Shown: positions 44,985 to 54,971, counted from the stretch's first letter. The stretch is DNA of 64,000 bases from Succinimonas sp045124755 (GCF_045124755.1 NZ_JBGVMK010000025.1), one strand, 5' to 3'. Notes: generated by a model from the sequence alone, not told the origin. Numbers and translations: made by a program.

Positions 44985-47687
44985 TCAGGCTGACGCAACA
45001 GCGGGAACAATAACGTTCCAGATATCAGCAAACTCTTTGGTAAACTGCTGAATCTGATGAATATTATCTTTTCTCGCTGTCTGCTGTTCGATATGCTGTT
45101 TATATTTATCTCTGTCATCAATAATACTGCGGAAATGTTTTATAGAATCCAGCTGTACTTTCAGCATATCACCAAACGTTTCTTTAAGTTCAGTAATCAT
45201 ATCTTCAAGATAACCGTCAACCAGAACATTTTCCATTGCATACTGCATCTTTTCATGTATATCGCCTTCATAAAGCATATTTTTAAAATCTGCTTTCATC
45301 TTACTATCGCAAAGTTTTTGAAAATAATCCCGATCCATTTGATCCTTTATTTTTGCTTTAAATTTCAGATCACCATCACCAAACAAAACATTTTTTACAG
45401 ATCCCCAAAAGTTGAGGCTAAAATCAAACAAATCACTCTTGTAAAATTCAATGTGTCCCAAATGCACAGATATTCCAGTCATATCAGGATAGCGCATCTC
45501 TGAAGAGAACTGCATCTTCGGGAGTTCAGGGAGCAGTAGATTGACATTCTGCTTTTTAAGCTCATTCTTTGCCCATTCAGTTATCTTTTGAACTTCTTGC
45601 TGGCGATTATTGCCAATAAGCTCCATATCTCCCTTAATTTCAATCATCATGCTATAGCTATCTTTCGCTTTCCCAGAACTAATCTCTCTACAACATGTTT
45701 GAATTTCTGCGTCAATATCCTCATCAGAGAATAAATAATCTATCGTTGTACAATCATCAATCTTCTTGTCACTATACTGTTGAAGATTTTTCCATATCTT
45801 TTGAACCATTTTACTGTATATCATTTCAGCAATATTCTTTTTATCACAAGCAGTCTTAATACCACTTAACGCTATTGATCTAACACTATCAAAATTCCCT
45901 TTATACTTCTTTCTCAAAAAACTGTTAACAGGCAGTTTTTCCAAATCAGTATCCAAAATCTTCGGAGTAAGAACTTTTTCAGTCTTCTCCTTGTAAGCAA
46001 CTAGAATTCTCTCAATCTCTCTAATCTGACTGTTATCAGCCTTGATCAGCGCCTCTAAGTTGCTGACTGTGTTCAGAATGGTATTGAGTTTAACCTTCTG
46101 CTGCTCAATATCATAGGCAACGTGGTTTAGGATTTCTTCGCGAGCCTTGCTGGTGGCAACATAGGACACATAACTCATCAGGGCAGGCATGCCGCTGTCC
46201 TGCTTAAACACGTCATAACTGAATTCTTCAATGCCGTGGTAGTATTCCAAATTTTCAGAATGCCCGTGCAGCCAGGCAAGAACCGGAACATTTTTGTGAG
46301 CAAATTTAACTTTTTTCAGATCATTTGATGATATGGGAGTGCTCAGTTCTGTAACACCGGAGTTTTCTGACTCCACAGCATTGAAATATTCCAGAGAGGA
46401 TGTCGGGAAAATGATACAGTCCCGGTATTCATCCCCAATGCGTGCCAGTCTCGTTTTAACGAAATCCACAGCTCCCACAATCGACTTGGTCTTCTTAGAA
46501 TCCTGATAGCGTGTGTCAATCTTATTCAGCGCAAAAATCAGGGAATGAAACTTCTGCTGCGCCTCAAAAATATCCTTTACTTCTTTCAGGTATGACTCTT
46601 CGGAATCTGTCAGATATTTGCTGTAATCAAGACAGAACACAACTACGTCACACTTGTTAATGGCTCGGCGTGCGGGTTCCTTGTGATCTGTTCCTGCCGC
46701 ATCAGGCCCCGGAGTGTCATAGATGGTATAGGAGGAGAAATTGTTACCCGGAGCACAGTATTCGATATGCATATCCGGGAGGACAAAATCATGCTCCGTA
46801 TCATTCTGAGCAGAGCGGAACAACTTCTCAATATCCTTCCAAATCTCCTTGCTGCTGTCATATTCCTTTACTTTGCCTTTATCCCCTTCCATCCACATAC
46901 GGTACTTGTTATCCCGACTCTTCTGATATATGCAGTTGTTGGGGGTGGCGAGCTGAACATCGGTGGGAGCCAGTTCCTCTCCGATAACACTGTTAACAAC
47001 AACGCTCTTGCCGGTCTTTTTAGTTGCGGCAACCGCAAGTTTCAGTTCCACCATACGGGCTTTATCAAGATTTTTTCTGATACTCTTGCAGCACTCCAGA
47101 GCTGATTTCGTATCACTTAACCTTTCCTCATGGGAAGGAGTATTCGAGGCTTCGCGCTCTGTTTGACTAAACAGCTTATCCAGTCTGTCGACAGACTCGG
47201 CGCACTTATCTGTCAGATCGTCCACACGTTGTTTGAAACGCTTTATTTTATCGGCATCTATCTCTTCCTGACGCAGGAGAATCTCAAACTTCTCCTGTTC
47301 CAGCGGGTACTGGATATAAATCAGCTGCTGCACAATGAAGGCAAGCTCCTCCCGTTTATCAGAATTGACCACAATGCGGCAGGCGGTCTTGCCATCCAAT
47401 TTCTCAAGAAGCTGCTTCATCGAAGCTATATTCAGAGGACAAACCCTGCCGTTACCGTCATGAGTAATAACCGTAATATTAAGCTTGTCATTAGCATAGC
47501 AGACCTTGAACTTGTAGAGAGCCTCATCGTTGAGTCCGTGACCATCGTCGTACAAAGCATGGATATAGTCATAAATAGTTCCGGTGCCAGTGTAAATAAA
47601 AACAACACCGCTGTTTTCCTCCAGCTTGCCATTAATCAGTTCAATATCACTGCTTACGTTTTTTCCGTCTACTTCTACACACTTCAT
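44985..47687 (-). CDS. Dynamin-like large GTPase (900 residues)
   Basis: Full-length third GTPase of the cluster. N-terminal domain of about 200 residues (MKCVEVDGKNVSSDIELI...) precedes the G domain. P-loop ATKKTGKS at 221-228 (first residue Ala, not Gly), then the G2 threonine region (PTDVQLATP), G3 D324-T-P-G327 in DTPGPDAAGTDH and G4 NKID at 388-391. Residues 520-900 form a long helical stalk with a possible membrane-contacting part (FSLNFWGSVKNVLF, about 755). These are features of bacterial dynamin-like proteins, which remodel membranes on GTP hydrolysis. AGGAG before the ATG. It is a paralogue of the 558-residue protein upstream. Confidence 0.8.
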   Translation of the reverse strand: MKCVEVDGKNVSSDIELINGKLEENSGVVFIYTGTGTIYDYIHALYDDGHGLNDEALYKFKVCYANDKLNITVITHDGNGRVCPLNIASMKQLLEKLDGKTACRIVVNSDKREELAFIVQQLIYIQYPLEQEKFEILLRQEEIDADKIKRFKQRVDDLTDKCAESVDRLDKLFSQTEREASNTPSHEERLSDTKSALECCKSIRKNLDKARMVELKLAVAATKKTGKSVVVNSVIGEELAPTDVQLATPNNCIYQKSRDNKYRMWMEGDKGKVKEYDSSKEIWKDIEKLFRSAQNDTEHDFVLPDMHIEYCAPGNNFSSYTIYDTPGPDAAGTDHKEPARRAINKCDVVVFCLDYSKYLTDSEESYLKEVKDIFEAQQKFHSLIFALNKIDTRYQDSKKTKSIVGAVDFVKTRLARIGDEYRDCIIFPTSSLEYFNAVESENSGVTELSTPISSNDLKKVKFAHKNVPVLAWLHGHSENLEYYHGIEEFSYDVFKQDSGMPALMSYVSYVATSKAREEILNHVAYDIEQQKVKLNTILNTVSNLEALIKADNSQIREIERILVAYKEKTEKVLTPKILDTDLEKLPVNSFLRKKYKGNFDSVRSIALSGIKTACDKKNIAEMIYSKMVQKIWKNLQQYSDKKIDDCTTIDYLFSDEDIDAEIQTCCREISSGKAKDSYSMMIEIKGDMELIGNNRQQEVQKITEWAKNELKKQNVNLLLPELPKMQFSSEMRYPDMTGISVHLGHIEFYKSDLFDFSLNFWGSVKNVLFGDGDLKFKAKIKDQMDRDYFQKLCDSKMKADFKNMLYEGDIHEKMQYAMENVLVDGYLEDMITELKETFGDMLKVQLDSIKHFRSIIDDRDKYKQHIEQQTARKDNIHQIQQFTKEFADIWNVIVPAVASA

Positions 47688-47842
47688 ATGGATCTCCTCA
47701 AATGAGATATACCTTGGAATTGTTTACTAACAACCGCTAAATGCTTTTTGATAGGGGAATCCTGCGACACAACATCTAACAGGAAGTTCTTTAAATCATG
47801 AACGAAAAATCTCCTTACCCCACTAACCTGTTTTCAGCAGCA

Positions 47843-47905
47843 TTAAATGGAGTTTTTTCGTATTGCTGACCGCATATCATTCCCGTTTACTTCAGCCAGC
47901 TTCAT
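47843..47905 (-). pseudogene. Start of a fourth dynamin-like gene, truncated
   Basis: A 20-codon frame, MKLAEVNGNDMRSAIRKNSI, has the same opening as the 900-residue (MKCVEVDGKNVSSDI) and 558-residue (MRCMEVDGADIHSDI) paralogues and keeps a strong GGAGGGG ribosome-binding site. It ends in a TAA after 20 codons with nothing recognisable after it. It overlaps the 3' end of the 558-residue gene. This is the debris of a lost gene copy. Confidence 0.6.
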
Positions 47906-49568
47906 ATGAATCCCCTCCTATATGAATCCCGGCACTGCCAAAAAGGTCATCAAACGTCTGATACTGCTGCTCAATTTCAGCGGCAACATGATTTACTATT
48001 TCTAAAGGAGACTTTACGGTGGCAATGCGGGTCAGATAACTTATCAAAGCAGGCATGCCGCTATCCCGCTTAAACACGTAATAACAGAACTTTGCAACGC
48101 CGTGATAGCATTCCAAATTTAACGAATGCGTGTGCAGCCAGGAGAGTTCCGGAACATCCCTGCGGGCAAATTTAAGCTTCTTCAACTCATTTGCGGATAT
48201 AGGCGCATTAAGTTCCGTAACCCCGGCTCTCTCCGCCTCCGCAGCGTTGAAATATTCCAAAGCGGATATCGGGAATATGATGCAGTCCCGGTATTCATCC
48301 GCAATTTGCGAGAGTCTCGTTTTAATAAAATCCACCGCGCCCGCAATCGATTTGGATTGCTTCGCATCGGCATAACGGGCATCCATTTTATTAAGCACAA
48401 AAATCAGGGAATGAAACTTCTGCCGTGCTTTAAAAATATCCCTGACTTCTTTCAGGTATTCCTCCTCGGAATCCGTCAGATACTTGCTGTAATCTATGCA
48501 GAACACGGCTGCATCACACTCGTTAAGGGCTCGGCGGGCGGCTTCCCGGTGATTTGTGCCGGCGGCATCAGGGCCGGGAGTATCATAGACAGTCAGGGAG
48601 GCGAACAGGCTATCATCAGAAGCTGGATAGCCGATGCTCACATCCCGGAGGGAAAAACCGTTATTCATGTCGTTTTGCGCACAACGGCACATGCCCTCAG
48701 CATCCTTGCAAAGGTCAAGCCGGCTGTCATATATTTTGTGAAAGAGCTGGTTATGCTCGTCATCCTCCATCCATAAATGGTATTTGTTATCTGTACTCTT
48801 CCGATATATGAAATTTCCGGGAGTGGCCAGCTGAATATCAGTAGAAGCCAGATCCTGTCCAATAAGACTGTTAACTATGACACTCTTGCCGGTCTTTTTG
48901 GTGGCGGCAATCGCCAGCCTAAAATCCCTGTTTTCTACAAGCAGTTTATGCAGTATCTCCAAATACGCTTTAACCTTATTGCCGCATTCCACATACGAAT
49001 CTATGTTAGCCGACAGCTTTATAAGGGATGGGGTCGCCATCGAAGGGTCATCTTTCGCTAACAGAAGACGCTGTTTCACTTCCACAGCCGCAGCACGGAT
49101 GGCTGTAAGCTTATCCCCCAGTTCCCGAATACGCAGGGGCATATTTTCCGCATCCCGGAACTCCTGACTGAGAAAAACATCGGCTTTATCCAGGGGATAT
49201 TGGATATAAATCAGCTGCTGGACAATGAAAGCGAATTCCTCCCGGCTGTCAGAACTGACATCAATATAGCAGCTGGTGGCAGTATCCAACGCATCAATAA
49301 GGCATTTCATTGAAGTTATATCCTGCCAGAATCCCTTATCGTCACGGAGAAACTTAACATTGAGATTCTTGCCGGCATAACAGATCCTGAACTTATAGAG
49401 CTCCTCATCATCAAGGCCATTCCCGCCGTCATGAAGGGAGTGGATATAGTCATGAATAGCGCCTTTGCCTGCGTAAAGGAAAACGAACTCGCCGTCTTCC
49501 GCAAGCATTCTCTTAATGAGCGCAATATCGGAGTGAATATCAGCTCCGTCTACTTCCATGCACCTCAT
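47892..49568 (-). CDS. Dynamin-like GTPase, C-terminally truncated (558 residues)
   Basis: Closely similar to the 900-residue protein through its N-terminal and G domains: AATKKTGKS P-loop (G227), DTPGPDAAGTNH, NKMD, and SGMPALISYL. Similarity stops at about residue 545. The last 10 residues (IHIGGDSYEAG) are just the read-through translation of the next gene's ribosome-binding site and start, so the stalk has been deleted. The protein keeps GTP binding but lacks the assembly and membrane-remodelling half. It may be inactive, a dominant regulator, or a pseudogene in early decay. Confidence 0.7.
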   Translation of the reverse strand: MRCMEVDGADIHSDIALIKRMLAEDGEFVFLYAGKGAIHDYIHSLHDGGNGLDDEELYKFRICYAGKNLNVKFLRDDKGFWQDITSMKCLIDALDTATSCYIDVSSDSREEFAFIVQQLIYIQYPLDKADVFLSQEFRDAENMPLRIRELGDKLTAIRAAAVEVKQRLLLAKDDPSMATPSLIKLSANIDSYVECGNKVKAYLEILHKLLVENRDFRLAIAATKKTGKSVIVNSLIGQDLASTDIQLATPGNFIYRKSTDNKYHLWMEDDEHNQLFHKIYDSRLDLCKDAEGMCRCAQNDMNNGFSLRDVSIGYPASDDSLFASLTVYDTPGPDAAGTNHREAARRALNECDAAVFCIDYSKYLTDSEEEYLKEVRDIFKARQKFHSLIFVLNKMDARYADAKQSKSIAGAVDFIKTRLSQIADEYRDCIIFPISALEYFNAAEAERAGVTELNAPISANELKKLKFARRDVPELSWLHTHSLNLECYHGVAKFCYYVFKRDSGMPALISYLTRIATVKSPLEIVNHVAAEIEQQYQTFDDLFGSAGIHIGGDSYEAG

Positions 49569-49684
49569 GAATAATCCTCAGAATGAGACATTACCTGAAT
49601 GGGGGCTTTGTTACAAACCCCCGATTAGTTCGGAATATCTCCGTCGGTCAAGCCCTGTTCCTGACAGCGGTGGGCATTAATCTC

Positions 49685-52297
49685 TCACGCATTATCTGCC
49701 ATAGTCTGCAAAATGCTGTTTACTTCACGGGCTATGTCCTGATTCTGCCGACGCTGCCGCTCCTGACGATCAAGCCGCGAGCTCTCCTCGTCCTTTATCT
49801 TTCGCAGATTACGACGGATGAAAGCGATAAACTTATCCTCGCTCTCCACATAGTGTTTTACTATATCCTCGACAGACCTGAACTCATTTTTGAGAAACGG
49901 ATTATCCATATCGATGGCAGATACCACGGCATTCATCAGCACATCCCGCAGAATTTCCACATCCGCTCTGAAGTCTTCCTTGATCTCATCTTCCGTAACA
50001 AGCCCCGGACGCAGAGAACTATGGAACTTCTTATAGTGTTCAGTAAACTTATCCTTGTCAGCAATGCTGGGCACAGGTTCAACAGAGTTGCAAAGCTCAG
50101 AAATTGTGGCCTTGAGCAGATTCAGTTTAAAATCACCGCTCATATTCAGAGCCCTGACAAATTTCTTCTCAAATCGTGAAACAACATCTGCAACCTTACC
50201 GCCGCAGGCAGAGAGAATCCGGAATAAATCAGATTTGGCTTTCTGAATATCTCCTGACTCAAGCGACGTCACCCGGGAAAGCTCCCGCAGAAGTTCATCC
50301 CACTTTCCTGCGCATCCCCCGTTGTCATGGAATATCAGCATAGTGCAGAGCGGCTGTTCCTCAGGAGGAATGCGTATATAGGCCAGTTCGTCCTCAGTCG
50401 AATCCGGCTTGCGGTAGAATACCGACAGAGCAAAAAAGCGGTTGAGATTATCATAAAATTTCCGGAGACGCTCTTCGGTGTAAGGGCAGTAAATCAGCAC
50501 TTCATAAAGATCTCGGGAGAACTGCTCAACCAAAGTAAGATAACGCTGATCCTCCTGCCGGCTGTCATCACTCTGGCTGCCGCGCCAGGGACTTAATTCC
50601 TGAGCAAGTTCATTCCTGAGTTCCTGATAGAAGGGTGAACCAGCGGAAACCTCCAAAGCTTCCATCAGAGCATCCAGAATTTCCTTTGTATATGCCTGAT
50701 GCTCACCGCTGGCAAATGAGATGACACTGCGACAAAAATCCTCGTTATACATCCTGTCAAACTTGGTTCTCCGGATTATTGTCTCGATTGTCCGCAGATT
50801 TTCATTGGAACTGCCGGTCATACCGCCTCTCTCTTTGACCGTCTTAATATCCTCATCTTCAATCTGATATTTATCTGCGGTAATGGTATCAGAGATGTAA
50901 CTTCTAATCGTTTCAGAAAGAGGTTTGACTTCCGTGAACCTTTTATTCATCTCAGACTTGATCCTGTTCAGTCTGGCTACTGCTTCTTTGGGAACTCTGT
51001 GCTGCAAATGCTGAAGCAACTTCAAATGTTCTTCGCTGTAGCCCGCGGTTTCCGTGCAATCATAAGCCTCACGCATCTTCGAGAACACTTCTTCAATCTG
51101 AGCCTTAAAACGATTAATGCGACGTTTAAGCACCTCAAAGCGTTCATGTTCGTTATAAGCCTTCATGCGATCTTTTATTGCTTCCACACCGCAACCATCA
51201 GGCAAATCATCAAATCTTTTTCCGAGGGTTCTGGTGGCCATCCCCGGTTCCTCCGGGTTGGTGCTATCCAGCTGCTCGAGATACAGCAGAGCGGAACCAA
51301 ACACTATCCGTTTTTTCTGCTCATGGGAAAGGAAGCGCCATCTGTCAATCCATTCGCTGTAGGTTTCATCGATGTTATTCGCAATGTCTGTAGCTCTGTC
51401 AATTTTGTTGGCAAATACAAACAGCTTGTCACTAAGGCGGTTACCCTCATCGTCTGATTCCTGCAGAATTTTCAGGGATTCGCCGGTTATGCTGGGTGCA
51501 TCCCCGCCGGCAACTACAATAATGGCATCCGCCGACTTCATTCTCTCTCTGGTTTGCTTCTTATGAAGCTCAGTGGGGGAGTTAAAACCGGGAACATCAT
51601 AAATTACGGCATTAGGCATATGCTGAAGAGCCTGAGACCAAATACGCACCATTTTTACCGCATAGGCCTTACTGCCGTCAGTGATAAACGGCTTGAGATC
51701 TGTCATATTGGATCCGCTCAAATGGAGAACAGGCTTATCCAGCAAGCGGGAGATTTCATCTCTGTACTCTATGATGTAGTTAACATCATCAATCATATCT
51801 TTGTGGAGTTTCCTGGCATTAAAGTCCAGTTCATTCTCGCAAAATCGCTTAAAACTGCCGGAAGGCAGGGTATCGAAGGAATAACGCTGCCAGTCCGGCA
51901 TTTCCATTTTGTGAAGTTTGTCCTGAAAATCCCGGTTAAACTCTTCCTGAGTGTAGAACGATACTTCGGCTCTGTCCTCACCGGCATATTTAATAAGCGT
52001 GGAGGTAAACGTGCAGCGCCCGTCTTTTGTGGGGAGCATGTCTTTCTTCTTCATGAGCGCATTAGCAAAAGTGCTTTTGCCTGCCTTTTCAAGGCCCACA
52101 ATGGCAATTTCAAATTCGTTGTTCTCCAGCTTGCGCTTAAGGCACTCCGCTTCATCCTTCAGCTTGCGCAGCTTGTCCTTTTCCTCATTGCTTAAAACCG
52201 TTCCCGAATCGATCTCCAGGATTTTTTTCACACTGGCGATCTGGCGGCCGAGCTTATCGACATACTTTTGTTTTTCAGGGGTCATATGGTTTTCCAT
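49685..52297 (-). CDS. Dynamin-like large GTPase (870 residues)
   Basis: First gene of the cluster. Helical N-terminus of 60 residues, then P-loop GLEKAGKST (68-76), CTFTSTLIKY for G2, G3 D234-V-P-G237 (DVPGFNSPTELHKKQT) and G4 NKID (297-300). A long helical region follows (e.g. HLQHRVPKEAVARLNRIKSE), with a terminal positively charged coiled segment (RLDRQERQRRQNQDI). Only distantly related to the other two dynamins here: typical dynamin_N family G domain. AAGGA 7 bases before the ATG. Bacterial dynamin pairs usually form hetero-oligomers, so a partnership with the 900-residue protein is plausible. Confidence 0.85.
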   Translation of the reverse strand: MENHMTPEKQKYVDKLGRQIASVKKILEIDSGTVLSNEEKDKLRKLKDEAECLKRKLENNEFEIAIVGLEKAGKSTFANALMKKKDMLPTKDGRCTFTSTLIKYAGEDRAEVSFYTQEEFNRDFQDKLHKMEMPDWQRYSFDTLPSGSFKRFCENELDFNARKLHKDMIDDVNYIIEYRDEISRLLDKPVLHLSGSNMTDLKPFITDGSKAYAVKMVRIWSQALQHMPNAVIYDVPGFNSPTELHKKQTRERMKSADAIIVVAGGDAPSITGESLKILQESDDEGNRLSDKLFVFANKIDRATDIANNIDETYSEWIDRWRFLSHEQKKRIVFGSALLYLEQLDSTNPEEPGMATRTLGKRFDDLPDGCGVEAIKDRMKAYNEHERFEVLKRRINRFKAQIEEVFSKMREAYDCTETAGYSEEHLKLLQHLQHRVPKEAVARLNRIKSEMNKRFTEVKPLSETIRSYISDTITADKYQIEDEDIKTVKERGGMTGSSNENLRTIETIIRRTKFDRMYNEDFCRSVISFASGEHQAYTKEILDALMEALEVSAGSPFYQELRNELAQELSPWRGSQSDDSRQEDQRYLTLVEQFSRDLYEVLIYCPYTEERLRKFYDNLNRFFALSVFYRKPDSTEDELAYIRIPPEEQPLCTMLIFHDNGGCAGKWDELLRELSRVTSLESGDIQKAKSDLFRILSACGGKVADVVSRFEKKFVRALNMSGDFKLNLLKATISELCNSVEPVPSIADKDKFTEHYKKFHSSLRPGLVTEDEIKEDFRADVEILRDVLMNAVVSAIDMDNPFLKNEFRSVEDIVKHYVESEDKFIAFIRRNLRKIKDEESSRLDRQERQRRQNQDIAREVNSILQTMADNA

Positions 52298-53021
52298 AAC
52301 TGCATCCTTACCGTTAACTGCGCTTCTGGTTTGCTGAATGAGCCTTTTATTTACAATGCCTGAGCCAAGCTGAGCATATTTTCAGAACCAGACAAAACAC
52401 GAAGAATTTTCTTACATAAAAAAAAAAAAAAAAAACGAACTCGCTCACAGATTCATCGCACTTCGCATTTTAAATATTGAGTTAATTCGCATTTTGCGCA
52501 AAACACTGAAATACGGTTAATTACAGATTAAACAGGAACAATTTTGAATGGCTGAGACAAGAACCGCCTATTGAAAACAGCCGCTGCGAATGAGCGGAAG
52601 CCTTTTGAGCGAAGGTCTCGGGCATATTTTTGGGAGGTGTTTTTGCAGAGATTTGTTTTATATTTCAGTTCCGGCTATTACCGGGATCTGATGATAATTC
52701 CTCTTCCCGGATTTATAGCAATAAACGTGATTGTGGTATTAGTTTTCATTCCATAAGATGGAAAATCAAAAGGCCTATTTCCGGCAAATGAATATTGGCG
52801 GGGGAATATTGGCAATCTGAGAAAAATCGTCTGAAAGAAATAGCCTGAGCCGCAGAAAAAGCCTGAGAGAAAATGACCACAAGGACGAGGCCTGAACCAC
52901 CTGTGAAAATGCTTTTTACGCTGTGCTGTAAAAAAATCCTTGAAATTGCCGCTCTCTTCACATAATGTTAGCCCGAAAAACATCTCCCGGAACCACCGGG
53001 AAAGCAGAAAAGGAATCCTCC
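52298..53021. other. AT-rich upstream region of the dynamin cluster
   Basis: About 720 bases with no gene. It should hold the minus-strand promoter of the dynamin operon. It contains the 18-base A run at 52418-52435 and strongly AT-rich sequence at 52450-52560. The GC content rises again near 53000 with the next gene. Nothing else recognised. Confidence 0.5.
52418..52435 (-). repeat. 18-base A/T homopolymer upstream of the dynamin operon
   Basis: Eighteen consecutive A on the plus strand (T on the coding minus strand), 121 bases before the first dynamin ATG. Homopolymers this long change length readily by slippage, and at this distance could alter promoter spacing or act as an upstream element. 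Confidence 0.8.
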
Positions 53022-53552
53022 ATGAGTAACAGCGCTCCGGACGCTTTTGCGGCGTCCCAGACCTCCGCAGCCCCCGCAAGAACCTGGCATGCGGAAAACC
53101 CCTTTATGGATCTCGCCATCCAGGAGGCCCTGACCGGCATCAGATCCGGACATGGCGGGCCCTTCGGAGCCGTGGTGGTCAGGGACGGTCAGGTCATCGG
53201 CCGGGGACACAACATGGTGCTCGTGAACCACGATTCCACCTGTCACGGGGAAATCGCCGCCATCCGGGATGCGGAACAGCGGCTTAAAACCCATGATCTT
53301 TCCGGCTGCGACCTCTATACCACCGGAGAACCATGTCCCATGTGCCTGGCCGCTTGTCTGTGGGCTAATATCCAAAAGGTATATTACGGATCCACCATTA
53401 AGGATAACGCCGCCATCGGCTTCCGGGATGAGGTCTTTGACCGGGTATTCAGCACCCGGAGAATCAGCGAAGATTTCCTGATCCCGCTGGATCGGGAAGC
53501 CTGTCTCCGGCTTTATCAGGAGTACATCTCCCGGCCCCGGACGCTCTATTAG
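53022..53552 (+). CDS. Nucleoside/guanine deaminase (CDA fold)
   Basis: 176 residues from ATG 53022; AGGA lies 9 bases upstream, and an earlier in-frame ATG gives an implausible N-terminus. Zinc-site motifs: STCHGEIAAIRDA (HGE, first zinc ligand His and catalytic Glu) and EPCPMCLAACLWANIQKVYY (PCxxC). The HGE form is that of bacterial guanine deaminase-type enzymes (GuaD), which convert guanine to xanthine; cytosine or tRNA adenosine deaminases instead have HAE. The C-terminal FRDEVFDRVFSTRRISEDFL segment contains features common to this group. Upstream N-terminus is a 25-residue polar stretch. No operon partner. Confidence 0.85.
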   Translation: MSNSAPDAFAASQTSAAPARTWHAENPFMDLAIQEALTGIRSGHGGPFGAVVVRDGQVIGRGHNMVLVNHDSTCHGEIAAIRDAEQRLKTHDLSGCDLYTTGEPCPMCLAACLWANIQKVYYGSTIKDNAAIGFRDEVFDRVFSTRRISEDFLIPLDREACLRLYQEYISRPRTLY

Positions 53553-53726
53553 CGGAAAAAACAGGCCAGGGAACAAAAGACAAGGAAGGCAGCCAAAAAT
53601 CAACTAAAGACAGCCAAAGAACTGCAGTAAGCGGCATCTAAGCTCAGATCCGCAAATCTGCCGGCAAATTTCAGGCGCAAAAAGCAAGGCTAAGGCAAGA
53701 GAAGAATATTAAGGAGAACACCGGAT

Positions 53727-54953
53727 ATGATGAACCAGATCTGGGCCGGCATGATCATTCTGGGCATACTGGGGGGAGTTATTACCTGCTTCGGGGATCC
53801 CGCGGGAAACGCCCTCTCCGTTATGATGCAGGATTTTCTGAAATCCGCGGAAACCGCCACGGAGATCGTCATCGGCCTCATGGGCATGATGTGCTTCTGG
53901 CTGGGGATCTCCCGGATCATGGACAGCGCCGGACTTACGGAAAAGCTTGCCGCCCTCCTGACCCCGCTCTTCCGGGTGATCATGCCGGAGATCCCCAAGG
54001 GACATCCGGCCACCGGCAGCATCGCCATGAACATGGCCGCCAACATGCTGGGACTGGACAATGCCGCCACCCCGCTGGGGCTCCGTGCCATGAAGGAGCT
54101 GGAAACCCTCAATAAAACCCCCGGCACCGCCACCAATGCCGAAATCATGTTTCTGGTGATCAACACCTCCTCGGTGACGATTTTTCCGGTATCGGTATTT
54201 CTCTACCGCAGCAAGTTCGGCGCCGCGGATCCGGTGGATGTGTTTCTGCCCATTCTCATCGCCACCTCCTGCTCCACGCTGGCAGGTTTTCTGGCAGCGG
54301 CCCTGTTCCAGAAAATCAATATCCTGAAGCTTCCGGTGCTGCTGGCTCTGGGCGGACTTCTGGGACTGGTGGCGGGAGTGTTCGTCTGGTCGCTGTATGC
54401 CGGAGCGTCTCTGGCCTCTCAGGCCTCCTATGCGGCTAACGGCTGCGTGCTCCTTTTTATCGGGGGACTTCTGGCTTACGGCCTCCTGAAAAGAGTCCCC
54501 GTTTACGAAGAGTTTATCAAGGGCGCCAAAGAAGGCTTCCGGGTGTGCATCGACATTCTGCCCTATCTGGTGGCCATGCTGACGGCCATTGCGTTTCTGC
54601 GGGCCGGAGGCGTGCTGCCGCTCCTCCTCTCCGGCATCAAAAAGCTTTTTGAGGGACTGGGAACGGGGACGGACTTTGTGGACGCCCTGCCGGTGGCCTT
54701 TATGCACCCCTTCTCGGGCAGCGGTGCCCGGGCTCTCATGCTGGACACCTTTAACACCTTCGGCGTGGATTCCCTGACGGGGCATATCGCCGCGGTAATG
54801 CAGGGATCCACGGAAACCACCTTCTACGTGCTGGCGGTGTATTTCGGGTCTGTGGGCATCACCAGAGTCAGACATGCGGTGACCTGCGGCCTCATCGCGG
54901 ACTTCACCGCCATGGTAGCCGCCATTGTTGCGGGGATGCTGTTTTTCGGGTAA
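53727..54953 (+). CDS. Spore-maturation SpmA-SpmB fusion membrane protein
   Basis: 408 residues, nine or ten transmembrane helices. Two nucleoside-recognition (Gate) domains in one chain: SpmA-like N-terminal half (TATEIVIGLMGMMCFWLGIS, then GSIAMNMAANMLGLDNAATP) and SpmB-like C-terminal half (IDILPYLVAMLTAIAFLRAG, then FMHPFSGSGARALM and MQGSTETTFYVLAVYFGSVG). Fused SpmAB proteins occur widely in Gram-negative bacteria; transport of nucleoside-like or peptide-related compounds is proposed but unproven. AAGGAG 11 bases before the ATG. Strong terminator at 54972. Confidence 0.92.
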   Translation: MMNQIWAGMIILGILGGVITCFGDPAGNALSVMMQDFLKSAETATEIVIGLMGMMCFWLGISRIMDSAGLTEKLAALLTPLFRVIMPEIPKGHPATGSIAMNMAANMLGLDNAATPLGLRAMKELETLNKTPGTATNAEIMFLVINTSSVTIFPVSVFLYRSKFGAADPVDVFLPILIATSCSTLAGFLAAALFQKINILKLPVLLALGGLLGLVAGVFVWSLYAGASLASQASYAANGCVLLFIGGLLAYGLLKRVPVYEEFIKGAKEGFRVCIDILPYLVAMLTAIAFLRAGGVLPLLLSGIKKLFEGLGTGTDFVDALPVAFMHPFSGSGARALMLDTFNTFGVDSLTGHIAAVMQGSTETTFYVLAVYFGSVGITRVRHAVTCGLIADFTAMVAAIVAGMLFFG

Positions 54954-54971
54954 GGAACGGCAGAAATAATG

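Noticed and set aside
53709..54875. 388-codon minus-strand frame opposite the SpmAB gene
   Set aside because: H/G/Q-rich shadow of a GC-rich membrane-protein gene.
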